From Achromobacter sp. UMC71 (GTDB lineage: Bacteria > Pseudomonadota > Gammaproteobacteria > Burkholderiales > Burkholderiaceae_B), in contig NZ_LZZT01000018.1 of assembly GCF_014170305.1 (NCBI RefSeq), positions 124,001 through 188,000 of the forward strand: a stretch of 64,000 bases of DNA. The letters are read 5' to 3'. Under the pieces are notes generated by a model. That model saw only the letters and a program-made list of their open reading frames with translations. It had not been told where the DNA came from and did no database searches. This document shows positions 8,725 to 18,247 of this stretch, piece by piece (position 1 is the first letter of the stretch; every line of letters begins with the position of its first letter). A program made the position numbers and the translations under genes.

Positions 8725-9366
8725 ATGAGTCATCTACGCCTGGGCGACATCGCCCCTGATTTCGAACAGGAATCCTCGGCCGGCCCGATCCGCTTTCATG
8801 AGTATCTGGGCAATAGCTGGGGTGTCCTTTTTTCGCATCCGGCGGATTTCACGCCCGTTTGCACGACCGAGCTGGGCTACACCGCCAAGCTGGCCGATGA
8901 ATTCGCCAAGCGCAATGTGAAGGTGCTGGCCCTGTCCGTGGACGGCGCCGATTCGCACAGCAAGTGGATCGAGGACATCAACGACACGCAGTCCACCAAG
9001 GTCAATTTCCCGATCCTGGCCGACAAGGACCGCAAGGTGTCCGAGCTGTACGACATGATCCATCCGAACGCCAACGCCACCCTGACGGTGCGTTCGGTCT
9101 TCATCATCGATCCGAACAAGAAGGTCCGCCTGACCATCACGTATCCGGCCAGCACTGGCCGCAATTTCAACGAGATCCTGCGCGTCATCGATTCGCTGCA
9201 GCTGACCGACAGCCACAGCGTGGCCACGCCGGTCAACTGGGAAGACGGTGACGACGTGATCATCGTTCCGTCCCTGCAGGACGAAGCCGTGATCAAGCAG
9301 AAATTCCCGAAGGGCTACAAGGCAGTGCGTCCGTATCTGCGCATTACGCCCCAGCCGAATAAGTAA
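8725..9366 (+). CDS. 1-Cys peroxiredoxin (Prx6 family)
   Basis: This cytosolic thiol peroxidase should reduce hydrogen peroxide and organic hydroperoxides. The protein has 213 residues with the peroxidatic cysteine in DFTPVCTTE (Cys46), the conserved HSKWIEDI segment, and a long C-terminal dimerisation domain ending in PSLQDEAVIKQKFPKG. That length and ending are typical of the 1-Cys Prx6 subfamily and not of AhpC. No resolving cysteine is visible. The ATG at 8725 is chosen over the one at 8707 because it follows AGGAGA at a proper distance. A strong terminator lies about 65 bp downstream. Confidence 0.92.
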   Translation: MSHLRLGDIAPDFEQESSAGPIRFHEYLGNSWGVLFSHPADFTPVCTTELGYTAKLADEFAKRNVKVLALSVDGADSHSKWIEDINDTQSTKVNFPILADKDRKVSELYDMIHPNANATLTVRSVFIIDPNKKVRLTITYPASTGRNFNEILRVIDSLQLTDSHSVATPVNWEDGDDVIIVPSLQDEAVIKQKFPKGYKAVRPYLRITPQPNK

Positions 9367-9430
9367 ATAAGGAATTCGTGCGCAAGGCGGCCCGCGCCGT
9401 CTTGCCCGATTCTCGCCGGGCGTTGCCCGC

Positions 9431-9466
9431 AAAGCCGCGCTTTCCCTGGGAAAGCGCGGCTTTTTT
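9431..9466 (+). terminator. Rho-independent terminator after peroxiredoxin gene
   Basis: Perfect inverted repeat of 16 bp (arms 9431-9446 and 9448-9463) with a one-base centre, followed by a run of T to 9466. The effective loop is about 3 nt. Confidence 0.85.
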
Positions 9467-9601
9467 ACGTCTTCGCACCGCTGCCTGTTTGTGCGCTATA
9501 TGCCTGGAAGCGATGAGCAATCAAAGAATGATTCGTTCCGTTCAGAACATGCCGACGGCAAACTTGCCTGCACATTGCCAAACACGGGAAGGGAGCACGG
9601 A

Positions 9602-10630
9602 ATGTCTTTCAGGAAAGCGGGTTGGTTGGCCGCCTTGGCCGCAGTGACGATGTCCTTCGCCGCGATTGCGCCGGCCCAGGCGCAGCAGAAGCAGACGTTG
9701 TTGAACGTGTCCTACGATCCGACGCGCGAGCTGTATCGCGCCATCGATGACGCCTTCATCAAGCAATACAAGGAAAAGGCCAATGTCGACTTGACCATCC
9801 GCCAGTCGCACGGCGGCTCGGGCCGCCAGGCGCGTTCGGTCATCGACGGGCTGGAAGCCGACGTCGTGACGCTGGCGCTGGCCTATGACATCGACGCCAT
9901 CGCCGACCGCGGCCTGCTGCCCGAGAACTGGCAGACGCGTCTGCCGCAGAACAGCTCGCCGTACACCTCGACCATCGTGTTCCTGGTGCGCAAGGGCAAC
10001 CCCAAGCAGATCAAGGACTGGGACGACCTGATCAAGGACGGCGTGCAGGTGATCACGCCCAACCCGAAGACCTCGGGCGGCGCGCGCTGGAACTACCTGG
10101 CGGCCTGGGCCTACGCCCTGGAAAAGAATGGCGGCAGCGAAGACAAGGCGCGCGCCTATGTCGGCGAGCTGCTCAAGCATGTGCCGGTGCTGGATACCGG
10201 CGCCCGCGGCGCCACCACCACCTTCGTCGAACGCGGCGTGGGCGATGTGCTGCTGGCCTGGGAGAACGAGGCTTTCCTGGCGCTGGAAGAGTTGGGTCCG
10301 GACAAGTTCGACATCGTGGTGCCGTCGCTGTCCATCCTGGCCGAACCGCCCGTGGCCATCGTCGACAAGGTCGTCGACAAGAAGGGCACTCGCGCCGCGG
10401 CCCAGGCCTATCTCGAGTTCCTGTATACCCCCGCCGCCCAGGAAATCATTGCCAAGAACTACTACCGGCCGATCGACAAGACCGTGGCCGCCAAATACGA
10501 AAGCAAGTTCCCCAAGGTCAAGCTGGTGACCATCGACGACAAGATCTTCGGTGGCTGGCGTAAGGCGCAGAAGGACCACTTCAGCGACGGCGGCACGTTT
10601 GACCAGATCTACCAGCCGCAGAAGAAGTAA
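9602..10630 (+). CDS. sbp: Sulfate ABC transporter, periplasmic substrate-binding protein
   Basis: This is the periplasmic sulfate (possibly also thiosulfate) binder for the CysTWA importer. The product has 342 residues with a Sec signal peptide ending at AQA (residue 27). The mature part carries family motifs: SYDPTRELY near the start, [18 protein letters not shown], the [12 protein letters not shown] segment and [16 protein letters not shown]. The ATG at 9602 follows GGGAAGGGAG and puts the signal peptide at the N terminus; the frame extends upstream, but that part has no signal-like features. It is the first gene of an apparent seven-gene sulfate assimilation operon. Sbp and CysP are closely related, and Sbp is the better match. 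Confidence 0.93.
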   Translation: MSFRKAGWLAALAAVTMSFAAIAPAQAQQKQTLLNVSYDPTRELYRAIDDAFIKQYKEKANVDLTIRQSHGGSGRQARSVIDGLEADVVTLALAYDIDAIADRGLLPENWQTRLPQNSSPYTSTIVFLVRKGNPKQIKDWDDLIKDGVQVITPNPKTSGGARWNYLAAWAYALEKNGGSEDKARAYVGELLKHVPVLDTGARGATTTFVERGVGDVLLAWENEAFLALEELGPDKFDIVVPSLSILAEPPVAIVDKVVDKKGTRAAAQAYLEFLYTPAAQEIIAKNYYRPIDKTVAAKYESKFPKVKLVTIDDKIFGGWRKAQKDHFSDGGTFDQIYQPQKK

Positions 10631-10654
10631 GCGGAAAACCAGCGGACGACGGCC

Positions 10655-11545
10655 ATGACTTCAGCCTCGATGCCAAAGGCAAAGGGCGCGCAAGCGCCTT
10701 TTGCCGTTCGGCGCAATAGCCCGGGCGTGCTGCCCGGTTTCGGCATTTCCATGGGCTACGCGGTGCTGTACCTGAGCGTGCTCGTGCTGATCCCCCTGGC
10801 GGCCTTGCCGATCAAGAGCGCCGCGCTCGGTTGGCAGGGTTTCTGGGACGCGGTGACGGCGCCACGCGTGATGGCGTCGTATCAGCTGACCTTCGGCGCG
10901 TCGCTGCTGGCGGCGCTGGTGAACCTGGTGTTCGGCACCATCGTGGCCTGGGTGCTGGTGCGTTACCGGTTTCCGGGCAAGAAGATCCTGGACGCCCTGG
11001 TTGACCTGCCGTTCGCGCTGCCTACCGCGGTGGCCGGCATCGCGCTGACGGCGTTGTACTCCGAAAAGGGCTGGCTGGGCGGGCCGCTGGCCGAGTGGTT
11101 CGGCCTGAAGGTGGCGTTCACGCCGCTGGGCATCGTCATCGCGCTGATCTTCATTGGCGTGCCGTTCGTGGTGCGGACCGTGCAGCCCGTGCTGGAAGAC
11201 GTGGAGCGCGAGATCGAGGAGGCCGCCGCCAGCCTCGGCGCGGACCGCTGGCAGACCATCCGCCGGGTGTTGTTGCCCACCATCCTGCCCGCGCTGATGA
11301 CCGGCTTCGCGCTGGCCTTCGCCCGGGCGGTAGGCGAGTACGGGTCGGTGGTGTTCATCGCGGGCAACATGCCCATGGTGTCCGAAATCACCCCGCTCCT
11401 GATCATTTCCAAGCTGGAGCAGTTCGACTATGCCGGCGCCGCGGCTATCGCGACCGTGATGCTGGTGCTGTCCTTCGGGCTGCTTCTGGTCATCAATCTG
11501 CTGCAGGGCTGGCAGGCTCGCCGCGGCCTGGGGAGACTGGCATGA
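10655..11545 (+). CDS. cysT: Sulfate/thiosulfate ABC transporter permease CysT (CysU)
   Basis: One of the two inner-membrane permeases of the sulfate importer. The 296-residue protein shows about six hydrophobic segments and the binding-protein-dependent permease (EAA) loop at [21 protein letters not shown], which contacts the CysA ATPase. It follows sbp by 24 bp and its stop overlaps the cysW start in an ATGA, so the two permeases are translationally coupled. Confidence 0.93.
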   Translation: MTSASMPKAKGAQAPFAVRRNSPGVLPGFGISMGYAVLYLSVLVLIPLAALPIKSAALGWQGFWDAVTAPRVMASYQLTFGASLLAALVNLVFGTIVAWVLVRYRFPGKKILDALVDLPFALPTAVAGIALTALYSEKGWLGGPLAEWFGLKVAFTPLGIVIALIFIGVPFVVRTVQPVLEDVEREIEEAAASLGADRWQTIRRVLLPTILPALMTGFALAFARAVGEYGSVVFIAGNMPMVSEITPLLIISKLEQFDYAGAAAIATVMLVLSFGLLLVINLLQGWQARRGLGRLA

Positions 11546-12441
11546 GCGTTGCTGACCGTCCCGCCCACCTGACCGAGCCGCGCTGGGTGCGCGGCGTGCT
11601 GCTGTTCCTGGCGCTGGGGTTTCTGGCGCTGTTCCTGCTGGTGCCCCTGGCCGCGGTGTTCGTCGAGGCCTTGCGCAAGGGCTGGCAACTGTATCTGGAT
11701 GCCATCGTCGAGCCCGATGCGCTGTCGGCTATCCGGCTGACCTTGCTGGTGGCGGCGATCGCACTGCCGGTGAACCTGGTGTTCGGCGTGGCCGCCGCCT
11801 GGGCCATCACTAAGTTCCAGTTCCGCGGCAAGCAGTTCCTGATCACCCTGATCGACCTGCCATTCTCGGTGTCGCCGGTGGTAGCCGGGCTGGTGTTCGT
11901 GCTGCTGTTCGGTACCCAGGGTTGGTTTGGCGGCTGGCTGCAGGACCACGACTGGAAGATTGTCTATGCGGTACCCGGCATCATCCTGGCCACGCTGTTC
12001 GTGACCTTTCCGTTCGTGGCGCGCGAGCTGATCCCGCTGATGCAGGCGCAAGGCAGCGAAGAAGAGCAGGCCGCGCTGACGCTGGGCGCCAGCGGCTGGC
12101 AGATCTTCTGGCGGGTGACGCTGCCCAATATCAAGTGGGGCCTGCTGTATGGCGCCATCCTCTGCAATGCGCGCGCCATGGGCGAGTTCGGCGCGGTCTC
12201 GGTCGTGTCCGGCCAGATTCGCGGCCTGACCAACACCATGACGCTGCACGTGGAAATTCTCTACAACGAATACCAGTACTCGGCGGCCTTCGCGGTGGCC
12301 TCGCTATTGGCGCTGCTGGCGCTGGTGACGTTGGTGGCCAAGAACATCGTCGAGTGGCGCAATGCGCGCTATCTGCGGGCGGCGGAACTGCCGGTCGAAT
12401 ACCCCGGGCCCGCCGTGGCCATCAAGCCGGCCGCCGCCTGA
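11542..12441 (+). CDS. cysW: Sulfate ABC transporter permease CysW
   Basis: The second permease subunit has 299 residues. It has the CysW-type N-terminal helix after a short cytoplasmic stretch, an EAA loop at [19 protein letters not shown], and the conserved [16 protein letters not shown] segment. The ATG at 11542 is chosen because it overlaps the cysT stop (ATGA) and lies 5 nt after GGGGAGAC. The frame opens further upstream inside cysT but gives unrelated, arginine-rich sequence. Confidence 0.93.
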   Translation: MSVADRPAHLTEPRWVRGVLLFLALGFLALFLLVPLAAVFVEALRKGWQLYLDAIVEPDALSAIRLTLLVAAIALPVNLVFGVAAAWAITKFQFRGKQFLITLIDLPFSVSPVVAGLVFVLLFGTQGWFGGWLQDHDWKIVYAVPGIILATLFVTFPFVARELIPLMQAQGSEEEQAALTLGASGWQIFWRVTLPNIKWGLLYGAILCNARAMGEFGAVSVVSGQIRGLTNTMTLHVEILYNEYQYSAAFAVASLLALLALVTLVAKNIVEWRNARYLRAAELPVEYPGPAVAIKPAAA

Positions 12442-12466
12442 CGCGGCCGGCCAGACGGAGACAAGC

Positions 12467-13531
12467 ATGAGCATCGAAGTTCGCAATCTATCCAAGCGTT
12501 TCGGCCAGTTCCGCGCACTGAACGACGTATCCCTGCACATCGAGACGGGCGAGTTGGTGGCGTTGCTGGGGCCTTCGGGCTGTGGCAAGACCACGCTGCT
12601 GCGCATCATCGCCGGGCTGGAGTCGGCTGATAGCGGCAGCGTGCTGTTCGCCGGCGAGGACGCCACCGCGGTGGACGTGCGCCAGCGCCAGGTGGGGTTC
12701 GTATTCCAGCACTACGCGCTGTTCAAGCACATGACCGTGTTCGAAAACGTGGCGTTCGGGCTGCGGGTCAAGCACCGGTCGCAGCGGCCGTCGGAAGACC
12801 AGATCCAGCGCAAGGTGCATGACCTGCTTAGCCTGGTGCAGCTGGATTGGCTGGCGGATCGCTATCCGGCGCAACTGTCGGGCGGTCAGCGCCAGCGCAT
12901 CGCGCTGGCGCGCGCGCTGGCGGTCGAACCCCGCGTGCTGCTGCTGGACGAGCCCTTCGGCGCCCTGGATGCCAAGGTGCGCAAGGAACTGCGGCGCTGG
13001 CTGCGCCGGCTGCACGATGAACTGAACGTGGCCAGTGTCTTCGTCACGCACGATCAGGAAGAGGCACTGGAGGTGGCCGACCGGGTGGTGCTGATGAACG
13101 CCGGCAAGATCGAGCAGGTGGGCACGCCGCGCGAAGTCTGGGAAGAGCCGGCCACCCCGTTCGTCTACGGCTTCCTGGGTGACGTGAACCAGCTCCAGGG
13201 CGTGGCCAGCCGCGGCGTGTGGGAGGGCGCGGGCCTGTCGCTGCCGGCGCCGGAGCTGGCACAGGCCGAGAGCCAGCGCGCCACCGCCTACGTGCGGCCG
13301 CACGAACTGGACATCGAACGCTACCAGGCCGGCGGCGCCGGCATTCCCGTGCGGCTGGCCCATGCCTATCTGGCCGGACCCAGCGCCTACCTGGAACTGA
13401 CGCGCCAGGATTCCGACGCCATCATCGAGGCCGAGGTGCCCGAGCACCTGTACCGGGAATTGGGCCTGAAGGATGGTGAAACCTTGCTGGCCCGCCCGCG
13501 GCGGGCACGCATTTTCGCGGTGCAATCATGA
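12467..13531 (+). CDS. cysA: Sulfate/thiosulfate ABC transporter ATP-binding protein CysA
   Basis: The ATPase that drives CysTW has 354 residues: a Walker A motif at GPSGCGKTT (residues 35-43), Q-loop [10 protein letters not shown], signature LSGGQRQR, Walker [12 protein letters not shown] and the H-loop FVTHDQEEA. After residue 240 comes the TOBE-like domain common in sulfate and molybdate importers. The ATG at 12467 follows CGGAGAC. Its last four bases overlap the cysH start (ATGA), placing reduction genes in the same operon. Confidence 0.95.
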   Translation: MSIEVRNLSKRFGQFRALNDVSLHIETGELVALLGPSGCGKTTLLRIIAGLESADSGSVLFAGEDATAVDVRQRQVGFVFQHYALFKHMTVFENVAFGLRVKHRSQRPSEDQIQRKVHDLLSLVQLDWLADRYPAQLSGGQRQRIALARALAVEPRVLLLDEPFGALDAKVRKELRRWLRRLHDELNVASVFVTHDQEEALEVADRVVLMNAGKIEQVGTPREVWEEPATPFVYGFLGDVNQLQGVASRGVWEGAGLSLPAPELAQAESQRATAYVRPHELDIERYQAGGAGIPVRLAHAYLAGPSAYLELTRQDSDAIIEAEVPEHLYRELGLKDGETLLARPRRARIFAVQS

Positions 13532-14292
13532 CGGTTACTGCTGAATTGCCGGCGGGTGTGGCGCCCGGCCTGGAATCCGATCCTGCCTTGGCGGCACGCT
13601 GGGCCGAACTGGTCGCGCGCCTGGCCGACATCCGCCGGCGCTATCCCGATGCCGCACTGGCCTCGTCCCTGGCGGCCGAGGACATGGTGTTGACGCATGC
13701 CATCTACGGATCGGCGCTGGACCTGGAGGTCTTCACGCTGGATACGGGCCGGCTGCATGCCGAGACCTTGGGCGTGCTGGATGCGGTGCGCGAACGTTAC
13801 GGGCGCGACGTCACGGTGTACCGCCCGGTGGCCGCCGCCGTCGAGCAGCACGTGGCCGAACATGGAGCCTATGCCTTCTACGAAAGCGTGGAGCTGCGCA
13901 AGGCCTGTTGCCAGATCCGCAAGGTCGAGCCGCTCAAGCGCGCGCTGGCCGGGCGAAGCGCCTGGATCACCGGCCAGCGGCGCGCGCAGTCGGCCACGCG
14001 CGGCGAGCTGCATCTGGAAGAAGACGACAAGACGTTCGGACTTTACAAGTTCAATCCGCTGGCGGACTGGAGCGAGGCGGATGTCTGGAACCTCATCCGC
14101 GCGCTAGGCATCCCGTACAACCCGCTGCACGACCAGGGCTATCCGTCCATCGGCTGCGAACCCTGTACCCGCGCGATCCGTCCGGGCGAAGACCTGAGGG
14201 CGGGGCGGTGGTGGTGGGAATCGTCGGATTCCAAGGAATGCGGCCTGCACGCCGGCAACCGGGTCATCAGCGTCGTGCCGCAACGTTCATAA
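13528..14292 (+). CDS. cysH: APS reductase-type phosphoadenylyl/adenylyl-sulfate reductase
   Basis: It reduces activated sulfate to sulfite with thioredoxin. The 254-residue protein has the PP-loop-like [10 protein letters not shown] and the catalytic ECGLH (Cys238). Four additional cysteines (Cys127-Cys128 and Cys210/Cys213) form the CC...CxxC signature that binds a 4Fe-4S cluster in APS reductases. PAPS-only enzymes lack it. The absence of an APS kinase gene (cysC) in this operon agrees with direct use of APS. It overlaps cysA by four bases and precedes cysD by 40 bp. Confidence 0.93.
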   Translation: MTVTAELPAGVAPGLESDPALAARWAELVARLADIRRRYPDAALASSLAAEDMVLTHAIYGSALDLEVFTLDTGRLHAETLGVLDAVRERYGRDVTVYRPVAAAVEQHVAEHGAYAFYESVELRKACCQIRKVEPLKRALAGRSAWITGQRRAQSATRGELHLEEDDKTFGLYKFNPLADWSEADVWNLIRALGIPYNPLHDQGYPSIGCEPCTRAIRPGEDLRAGRWWWESSDSKECGLHAGNRVISVVPQRS

Positions 14293-14332
14293 CGCCCACC
14301 GCTCGTCAGAATTCTGTTTTAGGGGAATACCT

Positions 14333-15241
14333 ATGTCCGCAGTGATCCAACGCAGCCATCTGGACTGGCTGGAATCGGAAGCCATATTCATCATGCGCGA
14401 GGTGGCCGCGGAAAGCGAAAAGCCCGTGCTGCTGTTCTCGGGCGGCAAGGACTCGGTGGTGCTGCTGCGCCTGGCCGAGAAAGCCTTTCGTCCGGGGCGC
14501 TTTCCGTTCCCGTTGATGCATATCGATACCGGCCACAACTTCGACGAGGTTATCGCCTTTCGCGACGCCCGTGCCGCCGAGCTGGGAGAGACCCTGATCG
14601 TGCGCAGCGTGGAAGATTCGATCAAGCGCGGCAGCGTGGTGCTGCGCCGCGAAACCGATTCGCGCAACGCCGCCCAGGCCGTGACGCTGCTGGAGGCGAT
14701 CGAGGAATTCGGCTTCGACGCCTGCATCGGCGGCGCGCGCCGCGACGAAGAGAAGGCGCGCGCCAAGGAACGCATCTTCTCGTTCCGCGACGAGTTCGGG
14801 CAATGGGACCCCAAGGCCCAGCGTCCCGAGCTGTGGAGCCTGTTCAATACCCGGGTGCATCGCGGCGAGAACATGCGCGTGTTCCCGATCTCGAACTGGA
14901 CCGAACTGGACGTCTGGCAGTACATCCAGCGCGAGCAGCTGGCACTGCCGCCGATCTATTTCAGCCACGAGCGCGAGGTGATCCGGCGCAAGGGGCTGCT
15001 GGTGCCGGTGACGCGCCTGACCCCGCCGCAGGACGGCGAAAAGGTCGAGCGCTTGCCGGTGCGTTTCCGCACGGTAGGCGATATTTCCTGCACCTGCCCG
15101 GTGGCCTCGGATGCCGCCGACACCGCCGCCATCATCGCTGAGACGGCGGTGACGGACATCACCGAGCGCGGCGCCACGCGCATGGACGACCAGACTTCCG
15201 AGGCCTCGATGGAGCGCCGCAAGAAAGAAGGCTATTTCTGA
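14333..15241 (+). CDS. cysD: Sulfate adenylyltransferase small subunit
   Basis: With CysN it makes adenosine 5'-phosphosulfate from sulfate and ATP. The protein has 302 residues with the PP-loop SGGKDSVVLLRLAEKAF near residue 36, the HIDTGHNFDEVI block and GGARRDEEKARAKER, all typical of CysD. The ATG follows a short purine stretch (TTAGGGGAATACC). It is followed by cysN after a 42-bp gap. Confidence 0.95.
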   Translation: MSAVIQRSHLDWLESEAIFIMREVAAESEKPVLLFSGGKDSVVLLRLAEKAFRPGRFPFPLMHIDTGHNFDEVIAFRDARAAELGETLIVRSVEDSIKRGSVVLRRETDSRNAAQAVTLLEAIEEFGFDACIGGARRDEEKARAKERIFSFRDEFGQWDPKAQRPELWSLFNTRVHRGENMRVFPISNWTELDVWQYIQREQLALPPIYFSHEREVIRRKGLLVPVTRLTPPQDGEKVERLPVRFRTVGDISCTCPVASDAADTAAIIAETAVTDITERGATRMDDQTSEASMERRKKEGYF

Positions 15242-15283
15242 TTGCACGAGCGGCCGGCGCCAAGCCGGCCACAGGGGACACGC

Positions 15284-16582
15284 ATGAACGCAGTTAACGA
15301 TTCTTTTCTTTCGGGCGCCGGCACGGGCGTGCTGCGCCTGATCACCGCCGGTTCGGTGGACGACGGCAAGTCGACGCTGATCGGCCGTCTGCTGTATGAC
15401 AGCAAGGGCGTATTCGCCGACCAGCTGGACGCGATCTCGCGCGCCAAGTACAAGCGCGTGGCCGAAGGCGGCATCGACTTCTCGCTGCTGACCGATGGCC
15501 TGGAAGCCGAGCGCGAGCAGGGCATCACGATCGACGTGGCCTATCGCTACTTCTCCACGCCGGCGCGCAAATTCATCATCGCCGACGCGCCCGGCCACGA
15601 GCAGTACACCCGCAACATGGTGACCGGCGCGTCCACGGCGGACGTGGCCGTGATCCTGATCGACGCCACCCGCGCCGCCGACGGCAAGCTGCTGCCGCAG
15701 ACCAAGCGGCACAGCACTATCGCCAGGTTGCTGGGCATCCGTCACATCGTGGTGGCGGTCAACAAGATGGACCTGGTCGACTGGGACCCGGCCGTGTTCG
15801 AACGCATCCGCGACGCCTACGCCGATCTGGCGCGCAAGCTGGGTATCGAGCATTTCGACGCGCTGCCGCTGTCGGCGCTGAATGGTGACAACGTGGTGAC
15901 GCTGTCGGACAAGACGCCCTGGTACACGGGACAGCCGCTGCTGACGTTGCTGGAATCGCTGGACCTGTCCGGCGATGGCCGCGCGGGTCCGCTGCGCTTC
16001 CCGGTGCAGTGGGTGGCGCGTCACGACGGCGACCGCAAGGACGATTTCCGCGGCTACGCCGGCCGCATCGCCAGCGGCGTGCTGCGCCCCGGCGACGAGA
16101 TCACGGTGCAGCCGTCGGGCGTGACGGCGCGCGTACGCGAGGTGCGCGTGTTCGATCGCTTGCTGGATGAAGCCGTGGCGGGCGATTCGGTGACGCTGGT
16201 GCTCGACCGCGATGTCGACGTGTCGCGCGGCGACGTGATCGTGCATGCGTCGGCGCAGGCGCAGGTCGCGCGCGAGTTCGAAGCCGAGCTGTGCTGGCTC
16301 GACACGCAGCCACTCAATCCGGCGCGCAAGTATCTGCTCAAGCACGGCACGCGGTTGACGTCGGCGAAGATTCGCGCGGTGCTCTCGCATCGCGACATTC
16401 ATGAATTGCAGGAAGTGGAGAACACCGAAGGCACGCTGCGCATGAACGACATCGGCCGCGTCACGTTCACCACGCGCGAAGCGTTGGCGGTCGATCGCTA
16501 TGCCGATGTGCCTGCAACGGGGGCCTTTATTTTGATCGACGAAGCCACGCATCAGACCGCGGCGGCGGGGATGCTTCGGTAA
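15284..16582 (+). CDS. cysN: Sulfate adenylyltransferase large subunit (GTPase)
   Basis: This GTPase subunit couples GTP hydrolysis to APS formation by CysD. Of its 432 residues, the N-terminal part is an EF-Tu-like G domain: GSVDDGKSTLIGRLLYD (G1), DAPGHEQYTRNMVTGAS (G3) and NKMDLV (G4), followed by the beta-barrel domains. No C-terminal APS kinase domain is fused, and no cysC follows. The ATG at 15284 is taken because the G domain begins 15-20 residues later as usual; a TTG 42 bases upstream is in frame but lacks support. It is the last gene of the operon. Confidence 0.94.
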   Translation: MNAVNDSFLSGAGTGVLRLITAGSVDDGKSTLIGRLLYDSKGVFADQLDAISRAKYKRVAEGGIDFSLLTDGLEAEREQGITIDVAYRYFSTPARKFIIADAPGHEQYTRNMVTGASTADVAVILIDATRAADGKLLPQTKRHSTIARLLGIRHIVVAVNKMDLVDWDPAVFERIRDAYADLARKLGIEHFDALPLSALNGDNVVTLSDKTPWYTGQPLLTLLESLDLSGDGRAGPLRFPVQWVARHDGDRKDDFRGYAGRIASGVLRPGDEITVQPSGVTARVREVRVFDRLLDEAVAGDSVTLVLDRDVDVSRGDVIVHASAQAQVAREFEAELCWLDTQPLNPARKYLLKHGTRLTSAKIRAVLSHRDIHELQEVENTEGTLRMNDIGRVTFTTREALAVDRYADVPATGAFILIDEATHQTAAAGMLR

Positions 16583-16598
16583 GCCGCAAGCGAGCCAG

Positions 16599-16638
16599 AA
16601 AACAACGCCCGCCGGGCCGGATTTTGAGTGTTGTTTTT
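16599..16638 (+). terminator. Possible terminator after cysN
   Basis: AAAACAAC (16599-16606) pairs with GTTGTTTT (16630-16637) around a small inner stem GCCC/GGGC (607-617), ending in a T run. The loop is large, so strength is doubtful, but placement just after cysN is right. Confidence 0.35.
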
Positions 16639-16758
16639 ATTCCAAACTCAATGCTGGTGCGGGTTTCCGGCCCATCTCGCAAGATGAAATCGAATTGTCC
16701 GGACGCCGTCTTCGTCTTGCGGTAAAGTGGGGCTGTCTTACGAAAAGGCTTTTGGTGC

Positions 16759-16788
16759 TTGTCAAAACCACTGTGTTTTTGTACAGTA
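16759..16788 (+). promoter_or_regulatory. Sigma-70-like promoter overlapped by a LexA (SOS) box
   Basis: CTGT (16771-16774), eight bases, ACAG (16783-16786) gives the CTGT-N8-ACAG LexA core, and the flanks (CA...TA) match the longer consensus. It lies within a promoter of TTGTCA (16759-16764), 17-nt spacer, TACAGT (16782-16787). A bound LexA would cover the -10. The predicted start of transcription (about 16794) is one base before the ATG at 16795. LexA control is inferred from the match. Confidence 0.75.
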
Positions 16789-16794
16789 GTTTTC

Positions 16795-18147
16795 ATGGCA
16801 CGCACCGATCATTCTTTTCCCGCCGGTTCTGGGTCCCCGGCTGCCGCCCCCGCCGCCTTGCGCGGTCGGGGTGCGGTTACTAATGTTCGGCATCGCTTTC
16901 AGCGCGATGACCGCGTGCAGGTCGACGACGGCTGGTCCTCTTCGGGTCTCCCGGCTGACTTCGTTGATGCTGTCCCCGATATTTCCCCTAAAGTCATTCC
17001 CATCCTGCCCGACGCCCGCGTGGCGCCCGCGGCCCCCAAGACCACCGTCACGGCCGAAGAGGCCCGCAAGATCCTGTCGCGTAACGATTCGCCCGACATT
17101 CCCTTCGACGTGGCGGTCAATCCCTACCGCGGTTGCGAACACGGCTGCGTCTATTGCTACGCCCGGCCCACGCATTCCTACCTGGGCTATTCCCCCGGGC
17201 TGGACTTCGAAACGCGCCTGGTGGCCAAGGCCAATGCCGTGCAGGCGCTGCGCGCCGAAATCAGTCGGCCCGGCTACAAGCCGTCACCCATCAATATCGG
17301 CTCGGCCACCGACGCCTACCAGCCCATCGAGCGCGATTGGCGCCTGACGCGCGGCATGCTCGAACTGATGCTGGAAACCCGGCATCCGGTCACCATCGTC
17401 ACCAAGAACGCGCTGGTCGCCCGCGACCTGGACCTGCTGGCCGCGCTGGCCGAACAGAAGCTGGTGGTGGTCTACATGAGCATCACCACGCTGGATGCCA
17501 GCATGGCCCGTACGCTGGAGCCGCGGGCTGCCGCCCCCTGGCGCCGCCTGGAAGCCGTGCGCAACCTGACCGCCGCCGGCGTGCCAGTGGGCGTGCTGGT
17601 GGCGCCGGTGATCCCGTTCATCAACGACGACGCCATGGAACACATCCTCCAGGAATCCAAGGCGGCCGGCGCGCACTACGCCAGCTACACGGTCATCCGG
17701 TTGCCCTGGGAAGTCAAAACCCTGTTCGAGGACTGGCTCAACGCGCACTACCCGGACCGCGCCCAGCGTGTGCTGCACCGTATCGAAGACCTGCGCAATG
17801 GCCGCCGTAACGATCCCAACTTCGGCTCGCGTATGCGCGGCACCGGCATCTGGGCCGACCTGCTGCGCCAGCGCTTTGCGGTAGCCACGCGCAAGCTGGG
17901 CCTGAACCGCCACCGCCTGGCGCTCGATACCGACCGCTTTCAGCCGCCCCTGGCGGCGGGCGGCTCCGCATCCTTGTTCGCTGCGGCCGCAAGCGCGGCC
18001 GATGCCCCCGTTTCCCTATCCCCGGCTGGCGCGAAAGCGTCTTCAGGGGTCCCTTTTTCCAGTGCCGCGCCGATGGCCGGCGCCTTTGGGCGCGGTGAAC
18101 GCCAATGGCGCGCCATGGCTGCCGGGCAGCTGTCACTGTTTGACTGA
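16795..18147 (+). CDS. Radical SAM protein, PA0069/Rv2578c-like (SplB-related)
   Basis: This 450-residue protein belongs to the radical SAM group related to spore photolyase (COG1533). The 4Fe-4S motif is CEHGCVYCYAR (Cys114, Cys118, Cys121), followed by the barrel segments PINIGSATDAYQPIE, MLETRHPVTIVTKN and VGVLVAPVIPFIND. The biochemical role is not known to me; a DNA-damage function is suggested by the overlapping LexA box. My recollection is that the Pseudomonas aeruginosa homologue PA0069 appears in its LexA regulon. The ATG at 16795 is chosen because the predicted transcript begins there and no ribosome site precedes it. An upstream in-frame TTG would lie inside the -35. Confidence 0.85.
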   Translation: MARTDHSFPAGSGSPAAAPAALRGRGAVTNVRHRFQRDDRVQVDDGWSSSGLPADFVDAVPDISPKVIPILPDARVAPAAPKTTVTAEEARKILSRNDSPDIPFDVAVNPYRGCEHGCVYCYARPTHSYLGYSPGLDFETRLVAKANAVQALRAEISRPGYKPSPINIGSATDAYQPIERDWRLTRGMLELMLETRHPVTIVTKNALVARDLDLLAALAEQKLVVVYMSITTLDASMARTLEPRAAAPWRRLEAVRNLTAAGVPVGVLVAPVIPFINDDAMEHILQESKAAGAHYASYTVIRLPWEVKTLFEDWLNAHYPDRAQRVLHRIEDLRNGRRNDPNFGSRMRGTGIWADLLRQRFAVATRKLGLNRHRLALDTDRFQPPLAAGGSASLFAAAASAADAPVSLSPAGAKASSGVPFSSAAPMAGAFGRGERQWRAMAAGQLSLFD

Positions 18148-18247
18148 CGCCGCGGCTCCGGACGGCCCTTGTCGTCCGCCCGGTTTATCCGTTGTCGTTG
18201 CCCGTCGATTCTGACTGTCGTTTTTACCGCGCTACCAAGGAGTTCCC

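Noticed and set aside
18190..18247. LexA box in front of the hypothetical gene at 18248
   Set aside because: One half-site (CTGT at about 18215) is present, but the partner eight bases later is CCGC, not ACAG.
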